Assembly (NCBI RefSeq): GCF_042662225.1 | Contig: NZ_JBHSYQ010000004.1 | Coordinates: forward strand, 1-64,000 | DNA from: Nibribacter roseus | GTDB lineage: Bacteria; Bacteroidota; Bacteroidia; Cytophagales; Hymenobacteraceae | Direction: 5' to 3' | DNA: 64,000 nt | Shown: in pieces, positions 5,645-14,497 of the stretch | Numbering within the stretch: position 1 is the stretch's first letter | How the letters are laid out: every line of letters begins with the position of its first letter | Made by a program: the position numbers and the translations under genes | Notes under the pieces: generated by a model | Seen by the model: the letters and a program-made list of their open reading frames with translations, nothing else | Databases searched by the model: none | Told to the model about the DNA's origin: nothing

Positions 5645-6496
5645 ATGAACAATAAATATTTTACGTGGGGGGCAGGGGCGCTGGCATTTGGCGCAGCGGC
5701 GGTTTTGCTGGATGCCCTGTTTTTAGAGAAGTATTTCTTTGACCTTAAAACGCATCATATTGGTAACCTGAGCAGTGCTAGAAAACTGAAGCTGGTCTTG
5801 CTCACCGATTTGCATTTAAAGAACCGACTATACCCATACCACAAAAGGTTGGCTTCAAAACTAAAACAGCTTCAGCCAGACCTGATCCTGATTGCCGGCG
5901 ACACCTTAGATTCCTCCGGTAAAGCCGCGGTGGCAGACCAGTTTCTGGGTATGTTGCCCCACCACGTGCAAAAGGCAGCCATACTGGGCAACCACGATTA
6001 CCTGGCCAAAGACAGCTTGTCTGCACTACAAAAGGTGTATGCGCAGCACAACTGCCGTTTGCTGGTAAATGAAACGGCAGCGTTTCAGGTAGCCGGCACC
6101 AGAGTAGTGGTCACGGGCTTAGATGATATGTTGGAAGGGGAGAGCCGGTTTTCAAAGGCAGTGGAGGGCGTTGGCAAAGAAGAGCATCATCTGCTGTTGA
6201 TTCACAGCCCCTTGCAGCAAGAGAAAGCCATTGACACCATGAAACGCCTGAACCAGAATAGGCGAGAGGCCGAGAAACTGAACATCCGTTTCGTTTTCGC
6301 GGGGCATAACCATGGCGGTCAGGTGCGGTTGCCGGGGTACGTGCCCGTTTTACCAGAGAAGTCAGGTGACTATGTGGAGGGATGGTACAACGTAGAGCCT
6401 CCGTTCCTGTACCTTTCCAAAGGCTTCGGTACATCACGTTTGCCATTCAGGTTTGGTGCCAGGTCAGAAGTGACGCTGTTTCACTACCATGTGTAA
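5645..6496 (+). CDS. Membrane-anchored metallophosphoesterase (YkuE/YaeI type)
   Basis: 283 residues with an N-terminal membrane segment (about 8-27) followed by a calcineurin-like phosphoesterase. All metal-binding motifs are present: Asp55/His57 (LLTDLHL), Asp86 (AGDTLD), Asn116-His117-Asp118 (GNHDY), His187 (LIHSP) and His221-x-His223 (AGHNHGGQ). Relatives such as YaeI and YkuE act on UDP-diacylglucosamine-like lipids or cell-wall lipids; the substrate here cannot be fixed. The gene stands alone, 105 nt after the zinc-ribbon gene and with no obvious promoter. It marks the return to ordinary chromosomal content after the cassette region. Confidence 0.85.
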   Translation: MNNKYFTWGAGALAFGAAAVLLDALFLEKYFFDLKTHHIGNLSSARKLKLVLLTDLHLKNRLYPYHKRLASKLKQLQPDLILIAGDTLDSSGKAAVADQFLGMLPHHVQKAAILGNHDYLAKDSLSALQKVYAQHNCRLLVNETAAFQVAGTRVVVTGLDDMLEGESRFSKAVEGVGKEEHHLLLIHSPLQQEKAIDTMKRLNQNRREAEKLNIRFVFAGHNHGGQVRLPGYVPVLPEKSGDYVEGWYNVEPPFLYLSKGFGTSRLPFRFGARSEVTLFHYHV

Positions 6497-6653
6497 GGAA
6501 AGCAGAAATATCTCTCTTTAGCTTTGGGCTTGTTTAAGGTATGGGCTCATACGCGAAAATGGCCATAACAAGAGCCGACATTTAAACATGTTCATGCTTC
6601 ACTGTCTGTTTATAAAACTTAGTAGTCAGCTATCTTGAAGGATAGCCTGCTTT

Positions 6654-6685
6654 TTTGTTTTCTGAGCACCAAGCCCCGACCTTTG
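6654..6685 (+). promoter_or_regulatory. Bacteroidota-type promoter of the decarboxylase operon
   Basis: TTTG at 6654-6657 and GACCTTTG at 6678-6685, with a 20-nt spacer. This fits TTTG/TAnnTTTG except for G in place of T at the first position of the -7 box. Transcription would start around 6692, giving a leader of under 20 nt before the ATG at 6709. Confidence 0.45.
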
Positions 6686-6708
6686 CAGAAACAGAAGGAT
6701 ATCATTAG

Positions 6709-8145
6709 ATGGAGAATATATTGGACAAGGCGTTTTCAACAGAAGACTTTCGCCGTCAGGGGCACGAACTAGTGGAAATGCTGGCAGATTTTCTGACAGA
6801 TGCCACTTCAGACCAGAAAGATATACACGTTATGCCCTGGCAAGATCCTCAGCAGCAGTTGGAGTATTGGCAGCAAGATCTGCAGAAACCTGCGGTTTCT
6901 CCGCTTGATCTTTTCAAAGACGTAATGGCCCGCTCTGTTCAGGTAAACAAGAAGCGTTTTGTAGGTCACCAGACTACTCCGGCTGTACCCGTTTCCATTC
7001 TTTCCTCGGCCGTAGTGGCTGCCCTGAATCAGGGGATGGGCGTGTATGAAATGGGCATGGTGGGCAACACCCTGGAGAAAGTAATGACCGAGCACCTGGC
7101 CCAGAAATTAGGATTTACCGCAGAGGCTTCCGGGTTTGTGACGTCGGGTGGTTCTTTGGGAAATTTAACCGCTCTATTGGCTGCCCGCGCCGCCGCCACC
7201 CAAGTGTGGAACAAAGGCTTTGAACCAGATCAGAAACTGGCGGTGCTGGTGTCTGAAGAAGCGCATTATTGCATAGACCGCGCCGCCCGTATTTTGGGCT
7301 TTGGAGCTGAGGGCATCATAAAAGTGCCCGTGAATAATAAGTTTCAGATGCGCACCGACCTGCTGGAGTCTTACTACAGAAAAGCGACTGCGGCAGGCAA
7401 GCAGGTCATTTGCGTGGTGGGTTGCGCCAGTACCACTTCCACGGGTTCTTTTGACGATCTGCAGGCCATTGCGGAGTTCAGCCAGCGGCATAACCTGTGG
7501 TTTCACGTAGACGGTGCCCACGGAGCGCCCTCTGCTTTTTCACCACAATACCGGCATCTGGTAAAAGGCATTGAGCAGGCCGATTCAGTGGTGGTAGACT
7601 ACCACAAAATGATGCTGGTGCCTTCTCTGTCTACTGCCTTAATTTTTAAACGTGGCGCCGACGCCTACCGCACTTTTTCGCAGCGGGCCCAGTACCTGTG
7701 GTCAGAGCAGGAAACCGAAGAATGGTACAACGGCGGCAAGCGAAGCTTTGAGTGCACCAAAGCTATGTCGGTGCTAAATATCTATACCGTCTTCAGAACC
7801 TACGGCGAGGCTATTTTTCAGGAGAACATTGAGCGGCTGTACGGCATGGCCACTTCATTTGCCGCCCGCATCAAAACAAATCCTCATTTTGAACTGGCCA
7901 CTGAGCCGCAATGCAACATTGTCTGCTTCCGGTACAAAGCGGCGGAAGATGCCAGTGGGTTGAACAAAGAAATAAGAAGACAGCTACTGGAAGACGGCAG
8001 GTTCTATCTGGTGCAGACTATTTTGAACGGCGAGCTCTTCCTGCGCACTTCTATCATGAACCCCTTAACCCAGGAACAAGACTTAGAAGAGTTACTGGCT
8101 GAGATTGAGAAGAAAGCTGCTGCCTTAGTTGAGTCAGTAGAATAG
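6709..8145 (+). CDS. PLP-dependent group II amino acid decarboxylase
   Basis: 478 residues, the usual size of aromatic-L-amino-acid or glutamate-type group II decarboxylases. The PLP lysine is Lys300 in VVDYHKMM. His186 (SEEAHYCIDRAA) is the ring-stacking residue, and Asp268 in HVDGAHG contacts the PLP nitrogen. GGSLGNLTAL (147-156) binds the phosphate. The substrate (tyrosine, tryptophan, DOPA, glutamate or diaminobutyrate) cannot be told from this view. The next gene, 7 nt downstream, encodes a flavin amine oxidase, so the pair may turn an amino acid into an amine and then an aldehyde. A promoter-like element lies just upstream. Confidence 0.85.
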   Translation: MENILDKAFSTEDFRRQGHELVEMLADFLTDATSDQKDIHVMPWQDPQQQLEYWQQDLQKPAVSPLDLFKDVMARSVQVNKKRFVGHQTTPAVPVSILSSAVVAALNQGMGVYEMGMVGNTLEKVMTEHLAQKLGFTAEASGFVTSGGSLGNLTALLAARAAATQVWNKGFEPDQKLAVLVSEEAHYCIDRAARILGFGAEGIIKVPVNNKFQMRTDLLESYYRKATAAGKQVICVVGCASTTSTGSFDDLQAIAEFSQRHNLWFHVDGAHGAPSAFSPQYRHLVKGIEQADSVVVDYHKMMLVPSLSTALIFKRGADAYRTFSQRAQYLWSEQETEEWYNGGKRSFECTKAMSVLNIYTVFRTYGEAIFQENIERLYGMATSFAARIKTNPHFELATEPQCNIVCFRYKAAEDASGLNKEIRRQLLEDGRFYLVQTILNGELFLRTSIMNPLTQEQDLEELLAEIEKKAAALVESVE

Positions 8146-8152
8146 TTTTGCT

Positions 8153-9253
8153 GTGGTAGAAATGGAAGTGGAAAATGTGCCGGGTGTGGCAGACGTGATT
8201 ATAGTAGGAGCGGGTTTAAGTGGTCTGGCTACCGCTTATTACTTGCAGAAAAAAGGAATAGAAGCCTTACTGCTGGAGGCACGGGATCGGGTTGGGGGCC
8301 GAATACATACCGTTGAAGCCAAGGGCAATGCCACGCCGGTTGAAATGGGCGCTACCTGGTTTGCCGATAAGCACCGTTACTTCATGCAACTGCTACAAGA
8401 GCTGGAGGTGCCGCATTTTCACCAGTTTCAGAAAGGAATAGGAGTGTTTGAAACGCATCCGGCAGAAGAAGTTCAGCTGTTCCAGGTGCCTGACACAGAG
8501 GAGGCCTCTTTGCGGGTAGCCGGCGGTACATCACAACTCATAGAGGCTCTGCTTTCTAAAGTGGGTAAAGAGAAGGTAGTGCTAAGTTCCGCAGTAAGTA
8601 ACATTACCGAGCAGGGTGACCTGGTAGAGGTTACCTGCCAGACCGGGCAATCTTTCAAAAGTCGGCAGGTGGTGGTAACGGTTCCGCCGTATCTGGTTTC
8701 ACAGAAGCTAGCTTTTGAACCGGCTCTTCCTGAGGGGGTGCTAAAGGTCATGCAGCAAACACATACCTGGATGGGCGAGTCCGTTAAATTTGCGGTGGAA
8801 TATGCTTCTCCGTTCTGGCGGCAGAAAGGCTACTCGGGCTCAGTCTTCAGCCACGTAGGCCCCATTCAGGAAATGTACGACCACTGTAACTTTGAAAACA
8901 CCAAGTATGCCCTGAAAGGATTTCTCTCTGCAGGGGCCGCTGCCCTAAATAGGGAAGAACGTGAACAGGCCGTACTGCAGCAACTCATAAAGCTGTTTGG
9001 GCCTGAGGCGGCTGCCCATGTCTCGTACACAGACAAGCCCTGGATAAAGGAACCCTTTTCGTACGCTGAATATAAATCCTACGTATCGCCACACCAGTAC
9101 AATGGCCACCCTATCTATGCGCAACCGCTCATGAACGGCAAGCTCTTTTTATCGGGCACTGAAACATCACCGGTTTTTGGCGGCTACATGGACGGTGCCG
9201 TGTATAGCGGGTTATCAGCGGCAGAAAATGTTCTGAGGCAGAGGAACATATAG
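8153..9253 (+). CDS. Flavin-containing amine oxidoreductase
   Basis: 366 residues. The N-terminus carries the dinucleotide-binding GAGLSGLATAYYL motif followed by LLLEARDRVGGRI, the standard FAD fingerprint of monoamine oxidase-like proteins. The C-terminus closes with the second FAD contact region (TSPVFGGYMDGAVYSGLSAA). It is shorter than typical MAO-type enzymes (about 450 residues) but all core segments are there. Start choice: GTG at 8153 or ATG at 8162, three codons later; both lie just past the decarboxylase stop and neither has a clear ribosome site. Co-transcription with the decarboxylase suggests oxidation of the amine it makes (inference). Confidence 0.8.
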   Translation: MVEMEVENVPGVADVIIVGAGLSGLATAYYLQKKGIEALLLEARDRVGGRIHTVEAKGNATPVEMGATWFADKHRYFMQLLQELEVPHFHQFQKGIGVFETHPAEEVQLFQVPDTEEASLRVAGGTSQLIEALLSKVGKEKVVLSSAVSNITEQGDLVEVTCQTGQSFKSRQVVVTVPPYLVSQKLAFEPALPEGVLKVMQQTHTWMGESVKFAVEYASPFWRQKGYSGSVFSHVGPIQEMYDHCNFENTKYALKGFLSAGAAALNREEREQAVLQQLIKLFGPEAAAHVSYTDKPWIKEPFSYAEYKSYVSPHQYNGHPIYAQPLMNGKLFLSGTETSPVFGGYMDGAVYSGLSAAENVLRQRNI

Positions 9254-9344
9254 CAGAAGAAGCAGGCGATGGAATGAATTATGACCACCAACAGGTTGTT
9301 ATATTGGCACACGTAAGAAGGGATAAACTAAACGCAGCATAGGA

Positions 9345-9524
9345 ATGACAGAAGAAGAATTTGATGCGAACTATACCGCAGCCCTGGATGCTGTGTTAGA
9401 AGCCATGGCTGAACACGAAGAAATAGATCCGCAGAAGTTTTTCGGCATGACCTGCATACTTGAAAACCTCAGGTTCTTCAGCCCGGTTTTGTATGGGGCC
9501 ATTTTGAATGCGAAGAATAAGTAA
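9345..9524 (+). CDS. Small conserved-looking acidic protein (59 residues), unknown
   Basis: An ATG at 9345 opens a 59-codon frame ending in TAA at 9522-9524. The product (begins MTEEEFDANY, ends GAILNAKNK) is acidic at the N-terminus and hydrophobic at the C-terminus, with no signal peptide. A strong terminator follows 28 nt later, which supports a real transcript end here. It lies 91 nt after the amine oxidase gene on the same strand. Function unknown. Confidence 0.55.
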   Translation: MTEEEFDANYTAALDAVLEAMAEHEEIDPQKFFGMTCILENLRFFSPVLYGAILNAKNK

Positions 9525-9552
9525 GCAATTTTAGGTTTTAATTATCAATAAG

Positions 9553-9586
9553 GCCTACTGCTGCAACTGCGGCAGTAGGCTTTTTG
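9553..9586 (+). terminator. Rho-independent terminator
   Basis: GCCTACTGC pairs with GCAGTAGGC around a 10-nt loop and is followed by TTTTT. It ends the operon of the decarboxylase, amine oxidase and small gene. Confidence 0.8.
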
Positions 9587-10009
9587 CTTGTATGGTAATG
9601 CCATTTATATAGCTGGTGTGTCAGCAGCCTGAGAGACAGATTAACCCTTTCTGGTTTGGGCCTGTTTTTTATAAAACACCCCAAAAACATGTAGCAGTTG
9701 GAGCGGTTTTTTGCCGTAAATGTACCTGAACCCAGGTTTGTGCACCTTTCGGTACCCGCGCGGCGGTAATAATACGTATGCAGAAACCGGGAACAACTTA
9801 CCCATTCAGGTGCCAGTAGAAGTGACATTAAGTGACGTGATCTTCCGGCTGCAGAGCAGATAAATGTTTTCCCTAGCCCAAGATCCATCTGTTATTGCAA
9901 AAAGTGAGTAAAGTAAAATACAAGTACTTTGTGGCTGACTTACTCATTAACTGGCGATGAGAATGGTGGCCAAGCCAAAAATGACTAAATTTGATTTTAA
10001 CCATAGTGA
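9587..10009. other. Intergenic region upstream of moaA
   Basis: It contains one copy of the dispersed 40-bp palindrome (9651-9690) and a short open frame of 47 codons on the plus strand (ATG 9720, TAA 9861-9863; ends VTLSDVIFRLQSR). I cannot support that frame as a gene. No clear promoter for moaA and no convincing riboswitch fold were found. Confidence 0.5.
9651..9690. repeat. Dispersed 40-bp palindromic repeat, copy 1
   Basis: Reads CTGGTTTGGGCCTG, TTTTTTATAAAACA, then CCCCAAAAACAT. It follows the family plan of an outer arm CTGTTTT-rGGC, an inner T-run / A-run hairpin and an outer arm GCC-nAAAACAG. Confidence 0.6.
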
Positions 10010-10015
10010 TTGCAC

Positions 10016-10999
10016 GTGCTGATTGACTCCCACGGAAGAAAGATTAATTACCTGCGGCTGGCCGTCACGGACCGGTGCAACCTGCGCTGCTTTTATTGTA
10101 TGCCAGAGCAGGGCAACGACTGGCTGAGCCGCAAGGAATTGATGAGCTATGCAGAAATGCTCCGGATCAGTTCTTTGCTGGTGAAGATGGGCATTGAAAA
10201 AATACGCATTACCGGGGGCGAGCCATTTGTGCGGAAAGACATCATGCAGTTTCTGGCTTCCTTGTCGGCGCTGCCTGGTCTGCAGCAAATCTCCCTGACC
10301 ACCAACGGCATACTGACCGCACCGCTGGTGCCTGACCTCAAAAAGCTGGGCATCTCCTCCATCAACCTAAGTGTAGATACCCTAGACCAAAACCGATTCT
10401 TTGCCATCACGCGCCGTGATGAACTGCCCCGCGTGCTGGATACCTTAGATACTTTGCTCCGGTATGATATGGACGTAAAGATTAACGCGGTGGTGATGGA
10501 AGGAAAAAACACCCAGGATATTCTTCCGCTCGTAGAGCTCACCAGAGACTTGCCCGTAAGCGTGCGCTTTATTGAGGAAATGCCTTTTAACGGAGGCGGT
10601 AATGACTTCAGCGGCCTTGCGTGGGACCATTTCAAAATATTGGAAACCATTAAAGAGAAATACCCGAACCTGCAAAAACTACCAGATCCTGCCAACGCCA
10701 CCGCCTACAACTACGGCATAGCTGGGCATAAAGGAACAGTGGGAATTATTGCCGCCTACACCCGCTCTTTCTGTGGCACCTGTAACCGCATAAGACTTAC
10801 CCCGCAAGGCTCCGTACATACATGCCTGTACGGTGGCGGCGTTTTGAACGTCAAAGATTTAATGCGGTCTGGTTATGGAGAACCTGAACTAGAGGCAGCT
10901 CTTACAGATGCCATTCTGAAAAAAGAGAAAGACGGCTGGGGGGCAGAGAAAGTAGCCGCCACTGGTCAACACGCTTCCATGGCCACTATTGGCGGGTAG
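10016..10999 (+). CDS. moaA: GTP 3',8-cyclase MoaA
   Basis: Radical SAM enzyme that starts molybdenum cofactor synthesis from GTP. The first 4Fe-4S motif is CNLRCFYC (CxxxCxxC). GGEP (ITGGEPFVRKDI) follows, and the second cluster motif CGTCNRIRLTPQGS...C lies near the C-terminus. The conserved N-terminus IDSHGRKINYLRLAVTDRCN is complete. Start: GTG at 10016 (giving VLIDSHGR) fits the family best; the frame extends to a TTG at 10010 and is closed by a TGA just before it. Length about 327 residues is normal. It heads the moaA-moeA-moaC-mobA cluster, though 150 nt and a palindromic repeat separate it from moeA. Confidence 0.95.
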   Translation: MLIDSHGRKINYLRLAVTDRCNLRCFYCMPEQGNDWLSRKELMSYAEMLRISSLLVKMGIEKIRITGGEPFVRKDIMQFLASLSALPGLQQISLTTNGILTAPLVPDLKKLGISSINLSVDTLDQNRFFAITRRDELPRVLDTLDTLLRYDMDVKINAVVMEGKNTQDILPLVELTRDLPVSVRFIEEMPFNGGGNDFSGLAWDHFKILETIKEKYPNLQKLPDPANATAYNYGIAGHKGTVGIIAAYTRSFCGTCNRIRLTPQGSVHTCLYGGGVLNVKDLMRSGYGEPELEAALTDAILKKEKDGWGAEKVAATGQHASMATIGG

Positions 11000-11021
11000 T
11001 TAATGTTATATTCTGTTACCC

Positions 11022-11060
11022 GCGTTTTGGAGCTACTTTTCTGAAATCAGCCTGAAAACA
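11022..11060. repeat. Dispersed 40-bp palindromic repeat, copy 2
   Basis: GCGTTTTGGAGCTACTTTTC, then TGAAATCAGCCTGAAAACA. Lies 22 nt after the moaA stop. Confidence 0.6.
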
Positions 11061-11150
11061 AAATACCAAATGGTAGAAGCAGATACTGTCATTAGTGACA
11101 AAAATTAAATCTGCTTCTATAAGTACATAACATGCATCTCACCAAAAAAT

Positions 11151-12356
11151 ATGGTAACAGTTCAGGAAGCGGAGGCTATCATACGGGCACAAACCAGAGA
11201 TTTCGGAATAGAAGAACTGCCTTTTGAGCAAGCCCTTAGGCGAGTGCTGGCCGAAGACCTGAAAACTGACCGCGACCTTCCTCCCTTCAACCGCGTGGCA
11301 ATGGATGGCATTGCCGTTAAGTATGAGGCCATAGCGCAGGGTACTCAACGTTTTAAAATAGTTGGCACCCAGGCGGCTGGAGGTGCACCATTGGAGGTAC
11401 AACAACTGCAAGATTGCATTGAAATTATGACCGGTGCTGCCTTGCCACCTTCTGTAGATACCGTTATTCGATATGAAGACCTGGAGATACAGAATGGCAT
11501 AGCCACCGTGTTGACTGAAAATGTACATGCTGGCCAGAACCTTCACCGGCAGGGGCAGGATAAGAAGCAGGGGGAAGTGGTAGTGGCTGCGGCACAAGTT
11601 GTAACACCCGCGGTGGTGAGCATGGCTGCTGCGGTAGGAGAGACCCAACTGCGGGTGAAAAAGCTGCCCAAGGTAGTGGTGATTTCTACGGGCGATGAAC
11701 TGGTGGACGTAGAACAAACCCCGCTGCCTTACCAAATCAGGCGCTCCAACAGTTATATGGTCAAGGCGGCGTTGCAACAGTTTCAAATAAAAGCAGACAT
11801 GCTCCATCTGCCAGATGATATTGCGGCCACCAGAGAAGAGTTGCGGCAGTGCCTGCAGCAATATGAAGTAGTCATTTTGAGCGGGGGCATCTCGGCGGGT
11901 AAGTTTGACTTTGTGCCGCAGGTACTGGAGGAGTTGGTGGTGCAGAAGCGTTTTCACAAGGTGCAGCAAAAGCCGGGGAAACCCTTTTGGTTCGGGACGT
12001 ATGGCCAACAAACAGTGGTTTTTGCCCTGCCGGGTAATCCGGTCTCTACATTTCTCTGCCTGCACCGTTACTGTTTGCCTTGGTTGCACGCTTCCTTAGG
12101 TTTGCCAGAAAAGCCAAAGCTTTTTGCCTCTTTGGCTCAAGACATTTCGTTTAAACCGCAGCTTTGCTACTTTGTGCAAGTGCAGTTGCATTTCAATGAA
12201 CAGGGGCAACTATTGGCCACTCCCTTTGAAGGCAACGGTTCCGGCGATTTTGCCAACTTAATAGAAGCAGACGCTTTTCTGGAGCTACCACCGGAGCAAA
12301 GCGAATACAATAAAGGCGAAGTTTACCGGGTGTGGCCTATGAAGTCCTTGCTGTAG
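11151..12356 (+). CDS. moeA: Molybdopterin molybdenumtransferase MoeA
   Basis: 401 residues, the normal MoeA length. It inserts molybdate into adenylylated molybdopterin. Visible family features are the N-terminal segment with DRDLPPFNRVAMDGIAV, the central MoCF domain with STGDEL (VVVISTGDELVD) and LSGGISAGKFDFV, and ALPGNPVSTFLC near the end. The last 80 residues form the usual C-terminal beta domain. The start ATG at 11151 is followed by VTVQEAEAII, typical for the family. It is the second gene of the Moco cluster and is followed by a palindromic repeat and moaC. Confidence 0.95.
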   Translation: MVTVQEAEAIIRAQTRDFGIEELPFEQALRRVLAEDLKTDRDLPPFNRVAMDGIAVKYEAIAQGTQRFKIVGTQAAGGAPLEVQQLQDCIEIMTGAALPPSVDTVIRYEDLEIQNGIATVLTENVHAGQNLHRQGQDKKQGEVVVAAAQVVTPAVVSMAAAVGETQLRVKKLPKVVVISTGDELVDVEQTPLPYQIRRSNSYMVKAALQQFQIKADMLHLPDDIAATREELRQCLQQYEVVILSGGISAGKFDFVPQVLEELVVQKRFHKVQQKPGKPFWFGTYGQQTVVFALPGNPVSTFLCLHRYCLPWLHASLGLPEKPKLFASLAQDISFKPQLCYFVQVQLHFNEQGQLLATPFEGNGSGDFANLIEADAFLELPPEQSEYNKGEVYRVWPMKSLL

Positions 12357-12364
12357 TGCGGTTG

Positions 12365-12404
12365 CTGTTTTTGGCTTGATTTTAAGAAAAGAGCTCAAAA
12401 ACAG
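12365..12404. repeat. Dispersed 40-bp palindromic repeat, copy 3
   Basis: CTGTTTTTGGCTTGATTTTA followed by AGAAAAGAGCTCAAAAACAG. The outer arms CTGTTTTTG and CAAAAACAG are perfectly complementary. Confidence 0.7.
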
Positions 12405-12590
12405 TTTTATGTCTTAGTTTGAAACAGTTTTACTCCTTCGCTCTGTCATCCTGAAAAGATCTTGGTGGCGAACTGTAGGAGAAATCAATTGAGGCTATTC
12501 TAGCCTGACTACTAGATATTTTCAAGAGGACAAATGAGTACGTAATGATCATGTGTTGAAGTGCTACCGCGATAAGAATTTAAATAAAAT

Positions 12591-13067
12591 ATGAGTGATT
12601 TTACCCATTTAGATGACAAAGGCCAGGCCACTATGGTAGATGTGGGCGAGAAGAAAGTAACGCTGCGTACGGCCACGGCCCAAAGCATTGTTTCTTTGCC
12701 CCCGGAAGTGCTGGAAAAATTTACCCAAGACGACATCCAGACCAAAAAAGGCTCTGTGTTTCAGACCGCCATTATTGCCGGAATTATGGCGGCCAAGAAG
12801 ACGGGCGAGTTGATTCCGCTGTGTCACCCGCTGGGGCTGGATAACTGTAAAATAGAGATGCAGCTGAACGCCCGGCAAGAGCTGGAGATTACCTGTACCG
12901 CCAGCCTCACGGCTAAAACAGGGGTAGAAATGGAGGCCTTGGTTGGCGCCAGTGTGGCCGCTCTTACCGTCTATGACATGTGCAAAGCCCTGAGCCACGA
13001 CATCGTCATCAAAGAAACTAAACTCATGCAAAAAACAGGAGGCAAGCGTGACTTCAAAAGAGCATAA
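12591..13067 (+). CDS. moaC: Cyclic pyranopterin monophosphate synthase MoaC
   Basis: 158 residues. It converts the MoaA product to cPMP. The family landmarks are all visible: FTHLDDKGQATMVDVGEK at the N-terminus, the IPLCHPL motif, the VEMEALVGASVAALTVYDMCKA segment that forms the active site, and the final KETKLMQKTGGKRDF with the catalytic lysine. The stop overlaps the start of the mobA fusion gene by 20 nt, so the two are almost certainly translated from one message. moaD, moaE and moaB are not in the window and must be elsewhere if the pathway is complete. Confidence 0.95.
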   Translation: MSDFTHLDDKGQATMVDVGEKKVTLRTATAQSIVSLPPEVLEKFTQDDIQTKKGSVFQTAIIAGIMAAKKTGELIPLCHPLGLDNCKIEMQLNARQELEITCTASLTAKTGVEMEALVGASVAALTVYDMCKALSHDIVIKETKLMQKTGGKRDFKRA

Positions 13068-14211
13068 AAAACATACCGCCATCGCTCGCCCCTCATACGG
13101 TAATTATAGCAGACAGGAGTGGGCGATACTAGGAACAAACTGCGGAGCCATCAAGCAATTTGCAGATACCGTGATCTCTGCACTGGCCCCAGAATTTGCC
13201 TGTGCTTATGTAGATGCCCAACATGCCATCCACGAGGAGGAAGCGACACTGCCAAGTCGTTTGGCATCCGGGGCCATTGCAGAATACACTGATAATATCA
13301 ACCATCACCAGTTCGTAATCAACCAGCCGCTGAATCATTTTCAGTTCCGGCAGTGGTTCGCTGGTGCCGATGCGGTACTGGTAAACGGCAATCACCATCA
13401 GGCCAAAGCGCAGGTTGTAGTGCTAGATGCAGCTAAAAAAGCTTCACTCCAGAAAAGACTTCCGCAGCTGACGGACGTGCAATTGTTCCTGTTGGCTGAA
13501 GGAGTAGAAGAAGTCTTTGATTTTGTGCAGGAGGCAATTTCGGACTGGCAGCAAATACCGGTATTCAGGTTATCAGAAACAGATAAAATTGTTGCCTTCT
13601 TCCAGAAACAGCTGGCGAAAGCTACACCTGTTTTGAATGGACTGGTGCTGGTGGGCGGCAAAAGCCTGCGCATGGGTCACGACAAAGGAGCCATTGCCTG
13701 GCACCAGAAAGAACAGCGGTATTTCATGGCTGATTTACTACAAAAGTTCTGCAGCGAAGTATTTATTTCCTGCCGACCGGAACAGCAAACAGATATTGAC
13801 AGCGCCTACCATACACTCCCCGACACCTTTACTGATGTGGGCCCATACGGAGCCATCTTGTCCGCCTTCAGAGAGAAACCAGATGCCGCATGGTTGGTGG
13901 CAGCCTGTGACTTGCCTTTGATGGACCACACCACGTTAGAGTACCTGACCCAGCACCGCAAGGTATCTGCCACGGCTACTACTTTTGTAAGCCCCCATGA
14001 TAATTTCCCCGAGCCGCTCATTACCATTTGGGAGCCGAAGAGCTACCCGCAGCTATTAGCGTTCCTAGCGCAAGGCTATACCTGCCCCAGAAAGGTGCTG
14101 ATGAATACGCCTGTTCAACTTTTATCACCACCTAGGCCAGAAGCATTGCTAAACGTCAACACCCCCGAGGAGCTTGAACAGGTAAAGCAGTTGCTTCTTC
14201 AGAAGCCTTAA
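13048..14211 (+). CDS. mobA: MobA-type molybdenum cofactor guanylyltransferase with an N-terminal degenerate MobB-like domain
   Basis: 387 residues. From about residue 195 on it is a MobA nucleotidyltransferase: LNGLVLVGGKSLRMGHDKGAI is the GTP-binding signature, with ACDLPLMD and later NVNTPEEL near the C-terminus. MobA alone is about 200 residues, so there is a 190-residue N-terminal extension. The order there (WAILGTNCGAIKQFADTVISAL) resembles the start of MobB, but the P-loop (GxxxxGK[T/S]) is lost: no GKT follows. It may be a structural remnant. The start overlaps moaC by 20 nt. Substrate nucleotide GTP or CTP cannot be separated by eye; MobA is the better fit. Confidence 0.85.
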   Translation: MTSKEHKKHTAIARPSYGNYSRQEWAILGTNCGAIKQFADTVISALAPEFACAYVDAQHAIHEEEATLPSRLASGAIAEYTDNINHHQFVINQPLNHFQFRQWFAGADAVLVNGNHHQAKAQVVVLDAAKKASLQKRLPQLTDVQLFLLAEGVEEVFDFVQEAISDWQQIPVFRLSETDKIVAFFQKQLAKATPVLNGLVLVGGKSLRMGHDKGAIAWHQKEQRYFMADLLQKFCSEVFISCRPEQQTDIDSAYHTLPDTFTDVGPYGAILSAFREKPDAAWLVAACDLPLMDHTTLEYLTQHRKVSATATTFVSPHDNFPEPLITIWEPKSYPQLLAFLAQGYTCPRKVLMNTPVQLLSPPRPEALLNVNTPEELEQVKQLLLQKP

Positions 14212-14338
14212 AATTTACCTTGTCTTAAGTAAGTCTATTTATGGTTGTTCCTCGCTTGTTTTAAATATTAAAAGCAAACGCTCAATACCATCTGAATAGC
14301 CAAGAACGCTTTGAACACCTATAGGGTCTGCAAGAAAA

Positions 14339-14497
14339 GATTCTCCCCTTGAGGGGAGCGTAGAGGGGTGTTTACACCTGCCGGTCCTCGCATTGCGGAT
14401 AAATCTTTAAATGCAAATTAAGAGATACCATCTTTTCAGGAATGCCTTCTCTCCTGTGTAAACACCCCACTTTATCTCCCCTCAAAGGGTAGAATCC
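14339..14497. mobile_element. MITE-like inverted-repeat element (159 bp)
   Basis: The left arm 14339-14380 and the right arm 14454-14497 are imperfect reverse complements over about 42 bp, sharing GATTCT, GAGGGGAG and GGGGTGTTTACAC. The 70 bp between the arms encode nothing visible. A related half copy lies at 61259-61325, and a piece of the GAGGGG portion at 54636-54670. Size and structure fit a non-autonomous element; no target-site duplication was identified with confidence. Confidence 0.5.

Noticed and set aside
9720..9863. 47-codon open frame before moaA
   Set aside because: No family, no promoter and within a repeat-rich intergenic region.
9890..10015. Molybdenum cofactor riboswitch upstream of moaA
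   Set aside because: The leader is short and I could not find the conserved stems of that RNA.
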